Positions 11,024 to 20,463 of a stretch of DNA of 64,000 bases are shown piece by piece. Origin of the DNA: Adineta steineri (taxonomy: Eukaryota; Rotifera; Eurotatoria; Adinetida; Adinetidae). Positions within the stretch are counted from its first letter, which is position 1; the number at the start of each line of letters is the position of its first letter. The stretch lies in the NCBI GenBank assembly GCA_905250115.1, contig CAJNOI010000179.1, forward strand, positions 102,506-166,505, in the 5' to 3' direction. The notes under the pieces were generated by a model. It searched no databases, had not been told where the DNA came from, and saw only the letters and a list, made by a program, of their open reading frames with translations. The position numbers were made by a program, and so were the translations under genes.

Positions 11024-11965
11024 ATGTTGTTCTCTGCTGCTCGACTTGTTTTTGTCGTTTTTTTACCTGTGATTCTCTGCCAGCTTCCATTCGATTCAGA
11101 ATACCGATTTCACGATGTGAAGATCTTTGGTGATTCTTACTCGGACACGGGTAATCTTCACAAGCTGTCTAATGGTCTTTGGCCTATACCACCATATTAC
11201 AACGGTCGCTATTGCAACGGTCCGAATTGGGTGGATCAATTGCAAGGATCCTGGTTGGAACAATTGAAAGGATTCAACGTAAAAAGTTATGCCTATGGAG
11301 GCGCAACAACTGACAACAATTTCGTTCAGGGCGCTGGAGCGTTCGGTGCTATTCCTGTACCCTCAGTTGCAGATCAGGTTGAATTCTATTTGAATGAAGA
11401 TCGTTGGAATAAGATCAATTTTGACCGCACTCTCTACATCTTTTGGGCTGGTGGCAACGATTTTGCTAACAAACCGACTACGCCTCCTCCTGCAATCGTG
11501 GCTAGTCTTTTGAATAGTGTCAATAAATTAGTGGCAGTCGGTGGTAAACATTTTCTTGTCTTCAATGCAGTACCAGCTCAAGCGGTTCCAGCAAGCGCAG
11601 GGCTCGCACCAGAGGCCACTTTAGCCTACCTTACAGGTTTGTCCAATAGTGCTCTGACAGCTGATCTTGCAACGATGCGACAAAATTATCCACAAGCAAA
11701 CTTTAGCATCTTCGATATCAATTCACTTGTCTCGAAAGTTGTTGCCAGCAAGTCGGGCTACTTTACAAATGCAAAGAACAATTGTTGGAATTCTGTGAAT
11801 GCAACCACAATAATACAGATCTGCACAAATCCTGACAAATATGTCTTCGTCGATCTTCAGCACTTTACCGAACCTATGGCTGCATTGATTGCCAATGCTG
11901 TTCGTCAATTTGTTCTAACTTCATACGACGTCAACAGTTCTGGTTGCTATGTTCATGCTGCTTAA
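11024..11965 (+). CDS. Secreted GDSL-family esterase/lipase, intronless
   Basis: A 313-residue single-exon protein with a hydrophobic signal peptide (about residues 1-19, ending near ILCQ). Block I is KIFGDSYSDTGN with the nucleophile Ser at about 38. Block II glycine is in YAYGGATTDN, block III is GGND, and block V is DLQH (Asp-x-x-His). Together these make the SGNH/GDSL hydrolase set. Such enzymes cleave ester bonds in lipids or acetylated polysaccharides. The N-terminal GDS and C-terminal DxxH fit the extracellular fungal/bacterial-type group. Lack of introns among intron-rich neighbours, and fuller GC use than its flanks, make horizontal origin plausible, though unproven. A TATA box is present upstream. 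Confidence 0.9.
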   Translation: MLFSAARLVFVVFLPVILCQLPFDSEYRFHDVKIFGDSYSDTGNLHKLSNGLWPIPPYYNGRYCNGPNWVDQLQGSWLEQLKGFNVKSYAYGGATTDNNFVQGAGAFGAIPVPSVADQVEFYLNEDRWNKINFDRTLYIFWAGGNDFANKPTTPPPAIVASLLNSVNKLVAVGGKHFLVFNAVPAQAVPASAGLAPEATLAYLTGLSNSALTADLATMRQNYPQANFSIFDINSLVSKVVASKSGYFTNAKNNCWNSVNATTIIQICTNPDKYVFVDLQHFTEPMAALIANAVRQFVLTSYDVNSSGCYVHAA

Positions 11966-12869
11966 TGCATGATATTCGTCCATAAACTTTATTCCTCCTT
12001 AAACCTTATTCCTCATTGATACTTCTCCCTCATTTTTTTCTTCTTAATAAATTTAACCAAACCATCGATCTAATTATTTGTTGCTACATGAATATAGAAT
12101 TATCTCACCTAACGCGGAGACTAGAAAAATGTAGCAGGGGAATGTTCAGCACAGAAATTTCAAGTCAGGAAAGTTACGCACAAGAAAGTATGAATGAGAT
12201 AGGTACCGGTCTGATTTCAAGACTAAGTAGCCACTAGATATGTATATTAGGTGCTAGTACATCACCTAATTATCTTCTCGAGATGCGACAGATATTTCGG
12301 TTTTTTTCGCAAATATACAGTGAAAGAAAAAAAATTACACGATCTGCATTTGTCCTTACTTGAGGATAGATGCGAATGTGAGTGTGGGTGTGGATTTGTG
12401 TAGCTGTGAGTAGAGAAGAGACACTCACACTCATACCTATACCCTTGAATGTTTCATGATATCTGAAACATTTTAATTTATCGATTATATAAATACTCTT
12501 CCTGTTATTTTCAATGAATACAAAATGAAAATAATATAAAAAACAAAACGTCGAAAACTTGCATGAAATATTTTTATATACATCGAGATATTACAACGTC
12601 TATGAGAATCATCAGATGAAATAGATCTGTCATTTTCATATTTTTCAACGACACCACATCCCTATACAAAATCTTTAAATGATCTACAGAATTGCGAGTA
12701 GTTCTGTACAAAAGTTACGAAACTACTGAAGCTTAGCACATAGTACACAAAGCTTGCAAACCCTGTTAATTTTCAAAACTTCAAAAAATTCTGTATAAAT
12801 TACGAAACGATTTGTGTATATGCATTTTAAAAAAACAAATAACATGATGGACACAAAAATTATGTTTAT
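11966..12869. other. Intergenic with a telomere-like hairpin
   Basis: Holds only short unsupported frames. Around 12377-12445, GTGAGTGTGGGTGTGG is followed by ACACTCACACTCATACC in inverted orientation. The region is the shared 3' flank of two convergent genes. Confidence 0.6.
12377..12445. repeat. Telomere-like G/C hairpin
   Basis: The left arm is G-rich (12377-12394) and the right arm C-rich (12421-12445), matching as an imperfect inverted repeat with a loop of about 27 bases. Confidence 0.55.
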
Positions 12870-14630
12870 TTAATGAATAAATAATTCAAAAGCTTTTCTT
12901 ACAAGATCTTTATCATCGTCATGTGTCAATAAACTAGTCGCTTCTTCTAGAGATATAAGTTTCACTTCAAAGTTTTCATTTATCATTTGTGTATTTTCTT
13001 GTCTTGGAAATGCTTCATCCATTTGTGTTACATACCAAAAAATAATTTTCCGATTGGTAGGTGTTCCTCCAATTTGACGAAGTGAAATGCTAAACGGTTC
13101 CGAGATATTATTGATTTTGCGTGCAACATCCTGTAAATGTTCATTTGTAGTAGTCAGTGGTGTAGCTCTTGTTTCCATCGTTAATGGCATTAATGAACAA
13201 TGATATCCTGTTTCTTCAAATGTTTCACGTACTGCTGATATTGAAAGTGCCTCATTAACATTTTTTCGACCTTTTGGTAAGCCCCATTGTCCTAAATGAT
13301 TAATAAGACACACCTCACGTGTAGATTTTTTAATGAGAATCGATCCAGCACAAAGTACAAATTGATTGGAATACAAGTTGATTTTTCCAGAGTAACGGTT
13401 AGTCATCAATTCTTGTAACTTTATTTTTTCATTTTTCTGTTTCAGCATTTCATAGATACGATGTATAGACTCGTCAAACGTAAAGTCATCATTGTTGAGA
13501 ACCAAAGTTGTCGTTTCAAATTTTATTTTGTCTACGCTATGAAGAGCTTCAGTATCGACACATGAACGTTCAAGACGTGTATCAATGTAAACAACTTGAA
13601 GAAGATCGCCTAGAATTAGTATAAGATATGGAGTTGCTACCAAACGATGTAAGCTCTCAATTGTAACTGCTGCAAACCAATAATGTCGACGAAGATAATG
13701 ATCAAGTTGCTTCACTAATTCAACTACTTGCTTTTCGTCGGGTAATTGATAGACATCATAACCAAGAGCATCTGAAGCTAATTCCATAAGATATGCAATT
13801 TTAAGACGTGTACATTTCATTCCAACCGATTCTAATCTTCGACAAGTGCCTTCAGCCAATGTACTTTTTTCTGATTCAGACATACCATCAAATGCAATAA
13901 TAACATTAACATGTTCAAACATCGAATTAAAAGATGCAATCGTTTCGGTAAAAGTAGAAAGACAATGCTGTTTAATAATGGCACGAATTTCATTTTGAAC
14001 TTGAATAACAGATTTATCTGTAACATTAATTATATCGGTATATTTATTATTTAATTCTTGAATTTGTAATTGCTTTTGTAATAGCTTTTGATATTCTTCA
14101 TAAACTTGATCATCTTCATGTTCACGCATCAAAGATATTTGTATTGAATCTTCGAGACTATGCCCATGTTTTAATAATATACGAATGTTTTCATGAGGAA
14201 TGGTTATTTTACATTTTTCTATAACTGAATTATAGATTTTTTCAGCTGCTGTTAAATTACATTTTTCTTTACAGGCAATAGTAGCAATACACACTGCTTC
14301 CAACATGAGACCACCACGATCGTATATAATAAATTTTGTATTATCTTTCGCTGCAACATTGGCACGTTTGTTAGCTGCACGCATTATAACAGTAATAAAT
14401 TCTTCATGACTACTGTTTGTAAACCACCAAGCTTTTAAAGTATTTTTCGTCATTAAATCATTCATCAGATCATCGTAGTTATGAATATCTGATCGTAAAT
14501 CAACACCTTTAGTAGGCATATAACGCATCAATATGCTTTTGCCAACATTATCAACTCCATTCAAAGAAATCGTTGTATAATTGATAGATTGCACTTGATT
14601 CATAACGCCACTATCATTTTTGGTGCACAT
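12870..14630 (-). CDS. Tandem P-loop kinase-like plus Nudix hydrolase fusion protein
   Basis: The Met at 14630 is chosen because a splice-acceptor-like AATTTTAG lies 22 bases upstream, at about 14653; the in-frame Met at 14666 would fall before it. The 586-residue product has three parts. Residues about 20-210 look like a thymidylate/deoxynucleoside-kinase fold, with Walker A GVDNVGKS (25-32) and YDRGG (about 103-107). Residues about 240-360 look like a second P-loop domain with a weakened Walker A (GMSESEKST, missing the usual glycine before Lys). A complete Nudix box follows at about 454-475: G-x5-E-x7-REXXEEXG, preceded by GQWGLPKGR. Nudix enzymes hydrolyse nucleoside diphosphate derivatives. 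The fusion suggests handling of modified nucleotides, but no substrate can be assigned. No introns in the coding part. Confidence 0.82.
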   Translation of the reverse strand: MCTKNDSGVMNQVQSINYTTISLNGVDNVGKSILMRYMPTKGVDLRSDIHNYDDLMNDLMTKNTLKAWWFTNSSHEEFITVIMRAANKRANVAAKDNTKFIIYDRGGLMLEAVCIATIACKEKCNLTAAEKIYNSVIEKCKITIPHENIRILLKHGHSLEDSIQISLMREHEDDQVYEEYQKLLQKQLQIQELNNKYTDIINVTDKSVIQVQNEIRAIIKQHCLSTFTETIASFNSMFEHVNVIIAFDGMSESEKSTLAEGTCRRLESVGMKCTRLKIAYLMELASDALGYDVYQLPDEKQVVELVKQLDHYLRRHYWFAAVTIESLHRLVATPYLILILGDLLQVVYIDTRLERSCVDTEALHSVDKIKFETTTLVLNNDDFTFDESIHRIYEMLKQKNEKIKLQELMTNRYSGKINLYSNQFVLCAGSILIKKSTREVCLINHLGQWGLPKGRKNVNEALSISAVRETFEETGYHCSLMPLTMETRATPLTTTNEHLQDVARKINNISEPFSISLRQIGGTPTNRKIIFWYVTQMDEAFPRQENTQMINENFEVKLISLEEATSLLTHDDDKDLVRKAFELFIH

Positions 14631-14666
14631 TTTCTCAACAGATGATATAAAGCTAAAATTAAACAA

Positions 14667-15695
14667 AAAAAGTAGTTAAAAATGTGTGTGTTGAGACTTT
14701 CAGAAAATTATTTATTGTCTGAAAATAAATCAAAGAACAAAAGTAACTTTTCTTGAAGAGTAGAGTACAAAATTCTAAAGTCCGAGAAGTAACTGATGAT
14801 AAGACGGTCAGCACCTCATGGCAAATTTGTTATTTTGAAATAAATAAATAGCGCGAACGAGAAAAAAATGATTCTTTTAGAGAATCAAAATGTATTACCT
14901 TATATAGTTGCTTTGTGTACGTAGAATGAGTCCCAGCTGAAATAATCTATAGCTGAAGACAAAAAAAAATGATGTCTCTAACACGCGAAACCACTTTTAT
15001 CGTCGACTCTTCAGTGATACCGCTTGAGTATTTTTCGTCGTCCTGTCTCTTCCTTCGAATCACACACGAATGAAATGATATGTTTTCTCGTTCTTCTATT
15101 TCTCTCTCTATTTTCTTTGTTTCTCTCGCCTAACTTTAACGAAATAGATGTACTGTCAATATTTACGAATTTCGTTATCAGTTACTCCCTCCTTGATTCT
15201 TTCCAATATTACTCATGAAAAGTATCGACCGTTACATCACGCTTCGTCGAAAGTCAAAAAAATGACTGTTCTCTTTTCGTCGAAAAATGTTTTCCATTTA
15301 ATTGATAGAAGATTGGTTATCTTGAGGGTGTGGGTGTGGGTGTGGGTGTCCACTCTTTCTAATCAGGTTAAGAAAAGCTGACGAATGTACGGATCATTAT
15401 AATAGTATATCTCATTCTACTTCATAAAAGACGTGATTATGGAAAAATAAACATTTATGTCAGAAAAAACTTTTTACTTAGAAAATATCAAGCGATTAAG
15501 AATTATGTAATGATCAAATAAGAGCGCCATCTTTACGGGAAAAAAACAATGATATCATCGATCAAATATAATAAATAAATATATTTCGATATAGGAACCA
15601 ATCGAATTAAAATTCACTCAAGAGTATCAGGTGCAATTCTAATATGTTTGAATAGATTTTATACGAAAGGCTTGTACCTCGCACTTTTGCATTGA
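14667..15695. other. Intergenic with one solo telomere-like run
   Basis: Divergent upstream region between the Nudix fusion (-) and the YpsA-like gene (+). At 15319-15354, ATCTTGAGGG is followed by about four TGTGGG units without a matching C-rich arm. TTTTCGTCGAAA-type words occur near 15245-15290 and recur at 19730-19880. No supported gene. Confidence 0.6.
15319..15354. repeat. Solo telomere-like run with CTTGAGGG end
   Basis: ATCTTGAGGG leads into (TGTGGG)n of about four units. It has the same left end as the paired hairpins but lacks the right arm. Confidence 0.7.
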
Positions 15696-16181
15696 ATGTT
15701 GAAAAAAATTATTAGTGGTGGACAAACTGGTGTTGATCGAGCTGCCTTGGATGTTGCTATTGAATTGAATTATCAATATGGTGGATGGTGTCCTCGTGGT
15801 CGAAAAGCAGAAGATGGAATGATTGATCCTATAAAATATGCCAATCTTCATGAAACATCAACAGATGATTATTCACAACGAACAGAATATAATGTTCGAG
15901 ATTCAGATGGAACATTGATCATGATCATTGGTAGTGAAGCTACTATGGACAATGGTACAAAATTAACAGTCAACATGACAAAGAAATATCAGAAACCTAT
16001 GTGTATTATTAGTCTTAATGAAGAACATAAGAACATTAATGAAATGAAAATTCTTGAATGGCTTATGATAAATAAAATTCAAATAGTAAATATTGCTGGA
16101 CTACGAGAACAGACAATACCTGGAATTTATCAACAGACACAAAGCTTTTTAAGAAATTTGTTACCGAAAACTTTTAACTAA
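15696..16181 (+). CDS. YpsA-like SLOG-family protein (putative molybdenum-cofactor carrier type)
   Basis: A 161-residue intronless protein. It opens with KKIISGGQTGVDRAALDVA, the glycine-rich Rossmann-like ligand loop of the cpYpsA/MoCo-carrier group of the SLOG superfamily. It continues with GGWCPRGRKAEDG, RTEYNVRDSDGTLI and a C-terminal helix. These proteins are about 150-190 residues in bacteria, so it is full length. The family is thought to bind nucleotide-derived or molybdopterin-like ligands; the true ligand is unsettled. The family is mainly bacterial, and the gene has no introns and sits in an accessory-type region, so horizontal acquisition is a fair inference. Confidence 0.85.
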   Translation: MLKKIISGGQTGVDRAALDVAIELNYQYGGWCPRGRKAEDGMIDPIKYANLHETSTDDYSQRTEYNVRDSDGTLIMIIGSEATMDNGTKLTVNMTKKYQKPMCIISLNEEHKNINEMKILEWLMINKIQIVNIAGLREQTIPGIYQQTQSFLRNLLPKTFN

Positions 16182-16549
16182 ATAAAACTTTAAACAAAAA
16201 AAAAGGGTGTGAATATGAGTGTCCTTATAAAATTCGTTTCGTTGCGTCTCTATTTATTCGGTATATTGTCAAATGATCGAAAGTTTTATAAGCGAGAGAA
16301 AAAAAACGATTTAGATTTTATTCATCAGCAATATGTTTAGTATAAAACTTATCAATATTTATCTTATGGCTTTCGCTTTCACACAATGATTCATTTTATT
16401 TTCTTTATTTATCTTCTACTGATGGTCCACATGGTTTATTTATTTTTGTTCTCAATTCTTTCTTGTTATTACATGTATGTTTTGAAATAACATCGTAATA
16501 AATTTTCTCTTATACAAAATGATTTTTTAACGAAATGTATTGTTTCTAG
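16182..16549. other. Short intergenic region
   Basis: AT-rich, with GGGTGTGAATATGAGTGTCC just after the YpsA-like stop. At its end TGTTTCTAG directly abuts the next ATG, consistent with a cis or trans splice acceptor. Confidence 0.5.
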
Positions 16550-17437
16550 ATGAATAATTATTCAGATCAAACTTCTAATTCTAATCACTTATCATTTCAT
16601 TGTTCCAGTGGTGAATTACTATGGGGTCAATTACATTGTATCTGTGAAGGTTATTTCAATGGCCGCCTTAATCGATATGATACTCCTCAGTCTATACCTG
16701 AACTATTGGCAGGAGGGACAATAAAGCAACGTTATTTTAATTATCGATGTCGAGCTGCTAAAGGTGATTGGCAAGCTAAATCATATCAAACTCGAGATAC
16801 TTTAGAAGCTGAACCATTTAAATCAGGCTATATTATATATAATATTCATCATAATCCAGTTGAAATATTACGACGTTGTGCTAATGTTGGTGTATCTCTT
16901 TATCAAACACATAGTGATCATAGTATTGTATACATTAATCGATATGATTGGTCCTGTCATCATGATTATGACTTCCAATATGAGATTGATAAATTATTGG
17001 GAATTGATAGAAACAAACCGGATCATGACTTTTTTTGGGAAAGTTCATTTCATGGTCGTATTATGGTTATTGACTCGAATTCAGCTATGAATATTATTAA
17101 ACAATGGAAATTTGATCCTACTGAACTTAAACAACCTCAAGAGAAAGTATTTATTGACACTCGTAATGAAACGAATAATCGAGTTGGATTACATTTAAGC
17201 ATTCCCAAAACTGACTATGATTTCGCATGGTTAGTATTTAGTAGTGATCAGCCTGATTCAGAATTAATTGCAATAGTCTACGATGGAAGTTGTACTACAT
17301 TAAGCGGTCAAATTATACTCGGCAAAGAAGATGTAGTCAGTTTGGATGAATCTGAATTAAATACACAAGAACAAGCTCGTCGCAACGCCGATTTATCGAA
17401 GAAAATGCGGTCTGCTGCTAGATATCGGCACAATTAA
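16550..17437 (+). CDS. Hypothetical protein, intronless, 295 residues
   Basis: I do not recognise this family. The frame is long, has balanced soluble composition and starts at an ATG placed directly after an acceptor-like TTTCTAG. Visible traits are a Cys-containing N-terminal part (HCSSGELLWGQLHCICEGYF), a His/Tyr/Asp-rich middle (THSDHSIVYINRYDW, then SCHHDYDF), and a basic tail rich in Arg. No signal peptide or membrane segment is seen. It is co-oriented with the YpsA-like gene 368 bases upstream. Confidence 0.7.
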   Translation: MNNYSDQTSNSNHLSFHCSSGELLWGQLHCICEGYFNGRLNRYDTPQSIPELLAGGTIKQRYFNYRCRAAKGDWQAKSYQTRDTLEAEPFKSGYIIYNIHHNPVEILRRCANVGVSLYQTHSDHSIVYINRYDWSCHHDYDFQYEIDKLLGIDRNKPDHDFFWESSFHGRIMVIDSNSAMNIIKQWKFDPTELKQPQEKVFIDTRNETNNRVGLHLSIPKTDYDFAWLVFSSDQPDSELIAIVYDGSCTTLSGQIILGKEDVVSLDESELNTQEQARRNADLSKKMRSAARYRHN

Positions 17438-17696
17438 CTGATTTACAATTTCACATTTCTATTCTTCTTATAATAATAACGATGTCTTTCATTAATTTTA
17501 TTCAAAACAAATAAAGAAAAAAACGTATTTAAAAACTATTTAAGAATGAAACTATTAGCGAACAAAAGAAAGTTAAAAAATAGTTTTATAGAAATAAGCA
17601 AATCCGTATAAGAATATACCCAAACCTAGTAGACTTATAACTGTTGACCATACTGTTTTCCAATTGGCACGTTCAACATATTTTATTGACAACCAG
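17438..17696. other. Intergenic; short hydrophobic frame on the minus strand
   Basis: The minus-strand frame 17767-17573 ends in a single hydrophobic stretch (WSTVISLLGLGIFLYGFAYF). It starts inside the neighbouring repeat, so it is at best a remnant of a membrane-protein tail. Confidence 0.35.
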
Positions 17697-18390
17697 AAGA
17701 CAAACATTGTTCGTAACAAATCGTGACACAGCTTTCGTAACAATTTTGACATAGCTTTCGTAAGCAAGATTTTATTGCATTCATAACTAAAATGAGAGAC
17801 TGATACTAAAAATAACAGGGTATTCGTTACGAATACTCATGTTTACAAATATCGCTTAAATCATTAAGTAGGATCCATTCATAACAAATTTTATATACTT
17901 AAATAATCCAAATACATGGCACTATACTACGAATAAATTATTTGTGTATATTCATAGATGTCCTTGTTATTTGTATAGTATACTACCTGATTGTTGTTAC
18001 TTATTGTGCTAATAAAAAGCAGATTTAAAAAAGATAGATATTTGTCCATACTTATGTTCTCGTTCTCTCTTTCTACTTTTGAATTTCATACATTATAATT
18101 CTAGTAGATCTCTAAGTTCCATATGAAATCATATCACTAACATCGGACTAGATATCATATTAAATTCTTATACGTTACGATAGCCCTGTAAGAACGATAC
18201 GAAGATCCTGTCAAAGTTGTTACGAAAGCTATGTCTAAATTGTTACGAAAGCCCTGTAAACTTGATATGAAAACTGTTAAAAAGTGATACGAAAGCCTTG
18301 TCAAAAGCGATACGAAAGCTGTGTCATGAATCGTTACGAAAGCCCTGCTCCGAACTGGGTTTTCGTAACCAATCGTTACGAATCGTTACT
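17697..18390. repeat. Foldback element with 22-24-base subrepeats
   Basis: The right arm (about 18172-18358) holds eight tandem units of 22-24 bases with the core GTTACGAAAGCYNTGTCAAA. The left arm (about 17697-17767) holds two to three of the same units in inverted orientation. About 400 bases of AT-rich DNA lie between. Coding frames across it are repeat translations. Confidence 0.7.
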
Positions 18391-18827
18391 TTCCCTTTCA
18401 ACCGCAGTAACTTGTTCGTTAGATGCTTCGGTCATATTTTTACTTGTAATCAATGTGTTGTTTCATATATTTATCCGGATGTATATACACAAGTTAATTA
18501 CATGAGGGTTGCATCATATATAAATTTTATGACGTTAAATGAATATGATGCAAAAAGATAATTTCATCTTCCTTCTTTCATAATCGGTTATTTCACATTT
18601 TCTTTACTGTATGACATAAAATTCTCTTGGTAAATACCGAAAGATAACTATTATATTTTAATTATTTTATTAAAAAAAAAGAATGCAATCTATTTATGCA
18701 TACAAATTTCTTATTTATAATAAACTTACATTTTATCACTTACCTTTGGTGTACGTTGCTGCAAACTATCATTACTTTTACCTGAATTTGCGACACCACA
18801 GTCCGTCGCAGGTGTCTAATATGAAAC

Positions 18828-19015
18828 AAACCATCTTGAGCGTGGGTGTGGGTGCAGGTGGGTCGGTGTGAATGATAGACTCAAGACACGCACACCCTTT
18901 AGAAAGTCTTAAATCAAAAATATCAGCTCTTTCTGACGACCCTGTGAAGGGTGGGTGTGGGTATCTTAAATCCATCACCCACGCCTGCACCCCACTCACA
19001 CTCTCAAGATGGTTT
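18828..19015. repeat. Best telomere-like inverted-repeat element, about 188 bases
   Basis: Left end: AAACCATCTTGAGCGTGGG, then TGTGGGTGCAGG. Right end, read in reverse complement: AAACCATCTTGAGAGTGTG, then AGTGGGGTGCAGG. The matching ends extend about 35 bases. Internally it has further CACACCC and GGGTGGGTGTGGG runs. No coding capacity is seen. Confidence 0.75.
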
Positions 19016-19729
19016 TAGTGATTTAATATTTGATAGACTCAGGAGGACGTTGCTGCTTTTGGCCGATTATTCCAGGAAGAATTTTAAATCTTTGTCACAC
19101 ACCAGGCTCAAAGTATTTTTATTTTCAGTTTGTGATATGATACTATTAATTTTCTAAATGAGACCAAAAAATGCTTGATCTAATTCAGTTGTACTAAAAA
19201 ATTTCAATAATTTAAGAAATAATTCAACAGGAAAAAGTTCTAGTGTCGTCGTTACTGAGATACGTGGCATTTTATCAGAAACGTTCTTTTTATTAGTAAC
19301 ATATACTACTTTAACTTTGAATTTATAGGAACACGTTCATAAGTGCAAAAAAGATGCAGAAAAATCTCTAGGAGAATGAATAAATTCGATTGTTTTCTTC
19401 TATTTGAAAGAAAGAAAAAAAAATTAAGGAGAGAATAGAGAGAGTGCGTCAAGAGAATAGGCCATTTGGAGTGTTTTTTTGTGTTTGTCATTAAAAAAGA
19501 AACAAAAATATCTGTCATCAGGAGTCATGGAAATGAAATGAAAAAATTGTGTGGAATATGTGTATAAAAAAGAAAATTCAAAAGTGCATCATTCATTCAC
19601 CTACAAAATTTGTGACTGTTGAAAAAGGTATGTTAATAAATTTATAGGTGCTTTCTTACTCACAGTAACTTTCGAGAATTTTGTAATTCAGTTCAAAAAA
19701 AAGCAGGAAAATAATAGGTCAATCTGGGT

Positions 19730-19880
19730 AGGGCGCCGTTGGTTGAATGATCGATTGTCGAATGATTTTTCGTCGAAAGTTACTATAGTAGTAGTAGTAG
19801 TACGAAAAATATTCGCCGAACAGTCATTCGACGAATCGTCCACTCGACGAAAAATCGTTTGTCTAACGGTGACTTCTGCG
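19730..19880. repeat. MITE-like foldback with TTTTTCGTCGA arms
   Basis: GAATGATTTTTCGTCGAAAG at about 19758 pairs with CTCGACGAAAAATCGTTTG at about 19843. Outer GCGCCGTTGG is echoed by CTAACGGTGACTTCTGCGC. A (TAG)n run and ATTCGACGAATCG lie inside. About 150 bases, non-coding. Confidence 0.6.
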
Positions 19881-19984
19881 CTAATCTCAACGTCAAAAGA
19901 GTAACTTTGTGGCTTAGGTCAAATGCTGAAAAAAATTGTGGTTTTTTGCGTAATTGTTTTCAAGAATTTTTATTCATTTTTTAA

Positions 19985-20084
19985 ACAGCTTCTCGAGGGG
20001 GCGAGTGGGAGCGGATAAGGAAGACTCATAGCCGCCCAAATACATGCACACCCTCACTCACATACACCGTCAAGATGGCTGACT
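19985..20084. repeat. Degenerate telomere-like hairpin
   Basis: CAGCTTCTCGAGGGGGCGAG on the left. On the right CACACCCTCACTCACATACA leads into CGTCAAGATGGCTG, which in reverse complement gives CAGCCATCTTGACGGTGT. Confidence 0.5.
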
Positions 20085-20287
20085 TCCTTATCTTTACAAT
20101 TTTTTCTTAATTTCAATTGTATGTGCACTCTTAATAAAGAAACTTTAAGCTTCTTTGACTGAACGATCGTTTGTTTTTACATATGTGTTTGCAAATTAGG
20201 ACTTTTCTATATGAGATCTATAGTAATAAGCTTAGCAAATGTTTGAGATCTATTTACAGGAATAATGAAGCCTCATTCGTTGACACC

Positions 20288-20367
20288 GAAAATTGAGGGT
20301 GTGGGTATTTGTTACATCTTTCATCCATACTGATACCCACACCCACACTCACACCCTCAAGATGCTT
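20288..20367. repeat. Telomere-like hairpin
   Basis: AATTGAGGGTGTGGGTAT, about 30 bases of loop, then ATACCCACACCCACACTCAC and ACCCTCAAGATGC. The arms match well around GAGGGTGTGGGTAT. Confidence 0.7.
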
Positions 20368-20463
20368 TATTAAAAAAATTAATAACTTTAGATTATTTTC
20401 GTTTTGCAATCGATATAAAATTTTTTTAGTCGTTTAAACTTAACCAGCTGAATTGAAATAAAA

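Larger units (their letters stand above)
18391..20463. other. Gene-poor region packed with inverted-repeat elements
   Basis: Three telomere-like hairpins (18828-19015, 19985-20084, 20288-20367) and one TTTTTCGTCGA foldback (19730-19880) lie in 2 kb. The frames here are translations of those repeats or AT-rich sequence. Confidence 0.65.

Noticed and set aside
18172..18358. Regularly spaced 22-24-base repeats as a CRISPR array
   Set aside because: The units are directly tandem without unique spacers, vary between copies, and recur in inverted orientation nearby. The genome is eukaryotic.
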